6,180 nt of DNA from an uncultured Clostridia bacterium (lineage in GTDB: Bacteria; Bacillota; Clostridia; Oscillospirales; Acutalibacteraceae), in the NCBI GenBank assembly GCA_947623765.1, contig CANQIG010000124.1, forward strand, positions 1 through 6,180, given 5' to 3'. The position numbers and the translations under genes were made by a program. Position 1 is the stretch's first letter. The number at the start of each line of letters is the position of its first letter. Below, piece after piece: positions 5,357 through 6,180 of this stretch. The notes below the pieces were generated by a model. That model ran no database searches, was not told where the DNA came from, and saw only the letters and a list, made by a program, of their open reading frames with translations.

Positions 5357-6180
5357 ATGAAAATCAAGCAACTCATCAGCTTGCTTCTCGCTCTGGTGAT
5401 GGTGCTCTCGCTGGCTGCGTGCAGCGGCGGGAACAACACCTCCGTCTCCACGGGCGAGAACGGCAACACAGGCGAGTCGGCCACCTCCGCCGGCACGGGA
5501 GACAGCTCCGCCGCGAACGAGGGCGGGGAGACCGGCGGCGAGATCCCGACGTTCCATGTCGCGATCATGCGCTGGAGCGAGGCTTGGGGCACCGATTACA
5601 GCACGACCGCGTTCCTGAAGGAAGCGGGCGAGCAGGCCGGCGTCAACATCCTTTGGGATACGTACTATGCGGCGGACTGGTCGGAGCAGAAGTCTCTGAT
5701 CCTCGCGGGCGGCACGCTTCCGGACGCCTTCTTCGGCTCCAACGCGCTGACCGACGCGGACATCGCTAAGAACAAGATGAGCTTTGTCGAACTCACGCAA
5801 CTCATCGCGGACAATATGCCCAACCTCTCGAAGATCCTCGCCGAGGACGAGACGATGAAGGGCCTGTGCACCGACACCAACGGGGAGATCTATTCTCTGC
5901 CGAAGAAGCTGCCGCTGCGCCCGATCTCCGCGAACCAGATGTTCATCAACACCGATTTCCTCGCTGCACTCAACATGGAGATGCCCGACACGTATGAAGA
6001 CCTCGAGGCATTCATGGTCGCCTGCGGGACGCAGGATCCGGACGGCAACGGCGAGGCCGATACCTACGGCGAGACCCAGGGCCCGGCGTCCCTTGCCGAC
6101 GACCTCAACAACCTCCTGCTGCCCTTCGGCGTGCAGTGCTCCCGTGTGGGCAACTACATGAGCCTCGACGAGAACGGCGA
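5357..6180 (+). CDS. Sugar ABC transporter substrate-binding lipoprotein, LplA-like, N-terminal part (3' end outside window)
   Basis: The frame is open from ATG 5357 to the window edge (274 codons and no stop), about half of the ~500-550 residues usual for this family. Residues 1-21 form a lipoprotein signal peptide (MKIKQ, then a Leu/Val-rich core) ending in the lipobox Leu19-Ala-Ala-Cys22. Cys22 would be lipidated and anchored on the outer face of the membrane. Residues 23-62 are a Ser/Thr/Gly/Asn/Glu-rich linker, followed by the binding-protein fold (from 'PTFHVAIMRW'). 'AGGTLPDAFF' (about 116-125) and the EF-hand-like loop DPDGNGEADTYG (227-238; Asp227, Asp229, Asn231, Asp235) are typical of LplA/YtcQ-like extracellular family 1 proteins and may bind calcium. 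AGAAAGG lies about 10 nt before the start, weaker than the permease sites. It would capture the sugar and hand it to the two permeases. The substrate is unknown. Confidence 0.93.
   Translation, partial: MKIKQLISLLLALVMVLSLAACSGGNNTSVSTGENGNTGESATSAGTGDSSAANEGGETGGEIPTFHVAIMRWSEAWGTDYSTTAFLKEAGEQAGVNILWDTYYAADWSEQKSLILAGGTLPDAFFGSNALTDADIAKNKMSFVELTQLIADNMPNLSKILAEDETMKGLCTDTNGEIYSLPKKLPLRPISANQMFINTDFLAALNMEMPDTYEDLEAFMVACGTQDPDGNGEADTYGETQGPASLADDLNNLLLPFGVQCSRVGNYMSLDENG

Overview
The window looks like chromosomal DNA of a GC-rich member of the Bacillota, most likely a gut-type clostridial (Clostridia) lineage. The support is the gene content (an EFR1-type flavodoxin/ferredoxin protein, an iron-dependent alcohol dehydrogenase, an Lpl/Ytc-type sugar ABC transporter), strong AGGAGG ribosome binding sites, and near-consensus SigA promoters in short AT-rich gaps between GC-rich genes. 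This is inference from content; no rRNA or other marker gene is present. All real genes lie on the + strand.

Left part (1-2773): the 3' end of a LysR-type regulator, then an iron-containing alcohol dehydrogenase with its own promoter, then an EFR1-family ferredoxin protein 62 bp downstream with no clear promoter of its own, so probably co-transcribed. This unit ends at a long, nearly perfect hairpin (2728-2773). The lysR-adh gap is unusually compact. A 15-bp inverted repeat has its left arm over the adh -10 box and its right arm over the adh ribosome binding site. It ends in a T run, so it could terminate lysR transcripts or mask the adh ribosome binding site on them.

Middle (2774-3291): about 520 bp with no convincing gene. 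Its main content is two diverged direct copies of a ~160-bp repeat (2870-3030 and 3085-3241). They share an identical 28-bp block, but small non-triplet indels argue against a conserved protein.

Right part (3292-6180): a carbohydrate-uptake operon. A consensus-like promoter (TTGACA, 17 bp, TACAAT) is followed by two near-identical palindromes with a central CG, one over the start-point region and one just before the first ribosome binding site. This is the usual layout for repression by a LacI-family regulator, which is not in the window. The genes are an LplB-like permease, an LplC-like permease and an LplA-like lipoprotein binding protein cut by the window end. Together they would bind a sugar or oligosaccharide outside the membrane and import it. 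No ATPase gene is seen; such systems commonly borrow a shared MsmX/MsmK-type ATPase encoded elsewhere.

No clearly new biological system is visible. The points most worth a second look are the lysR-adh inverted repeat, the paired operators and the duplicated intergenic repeat.
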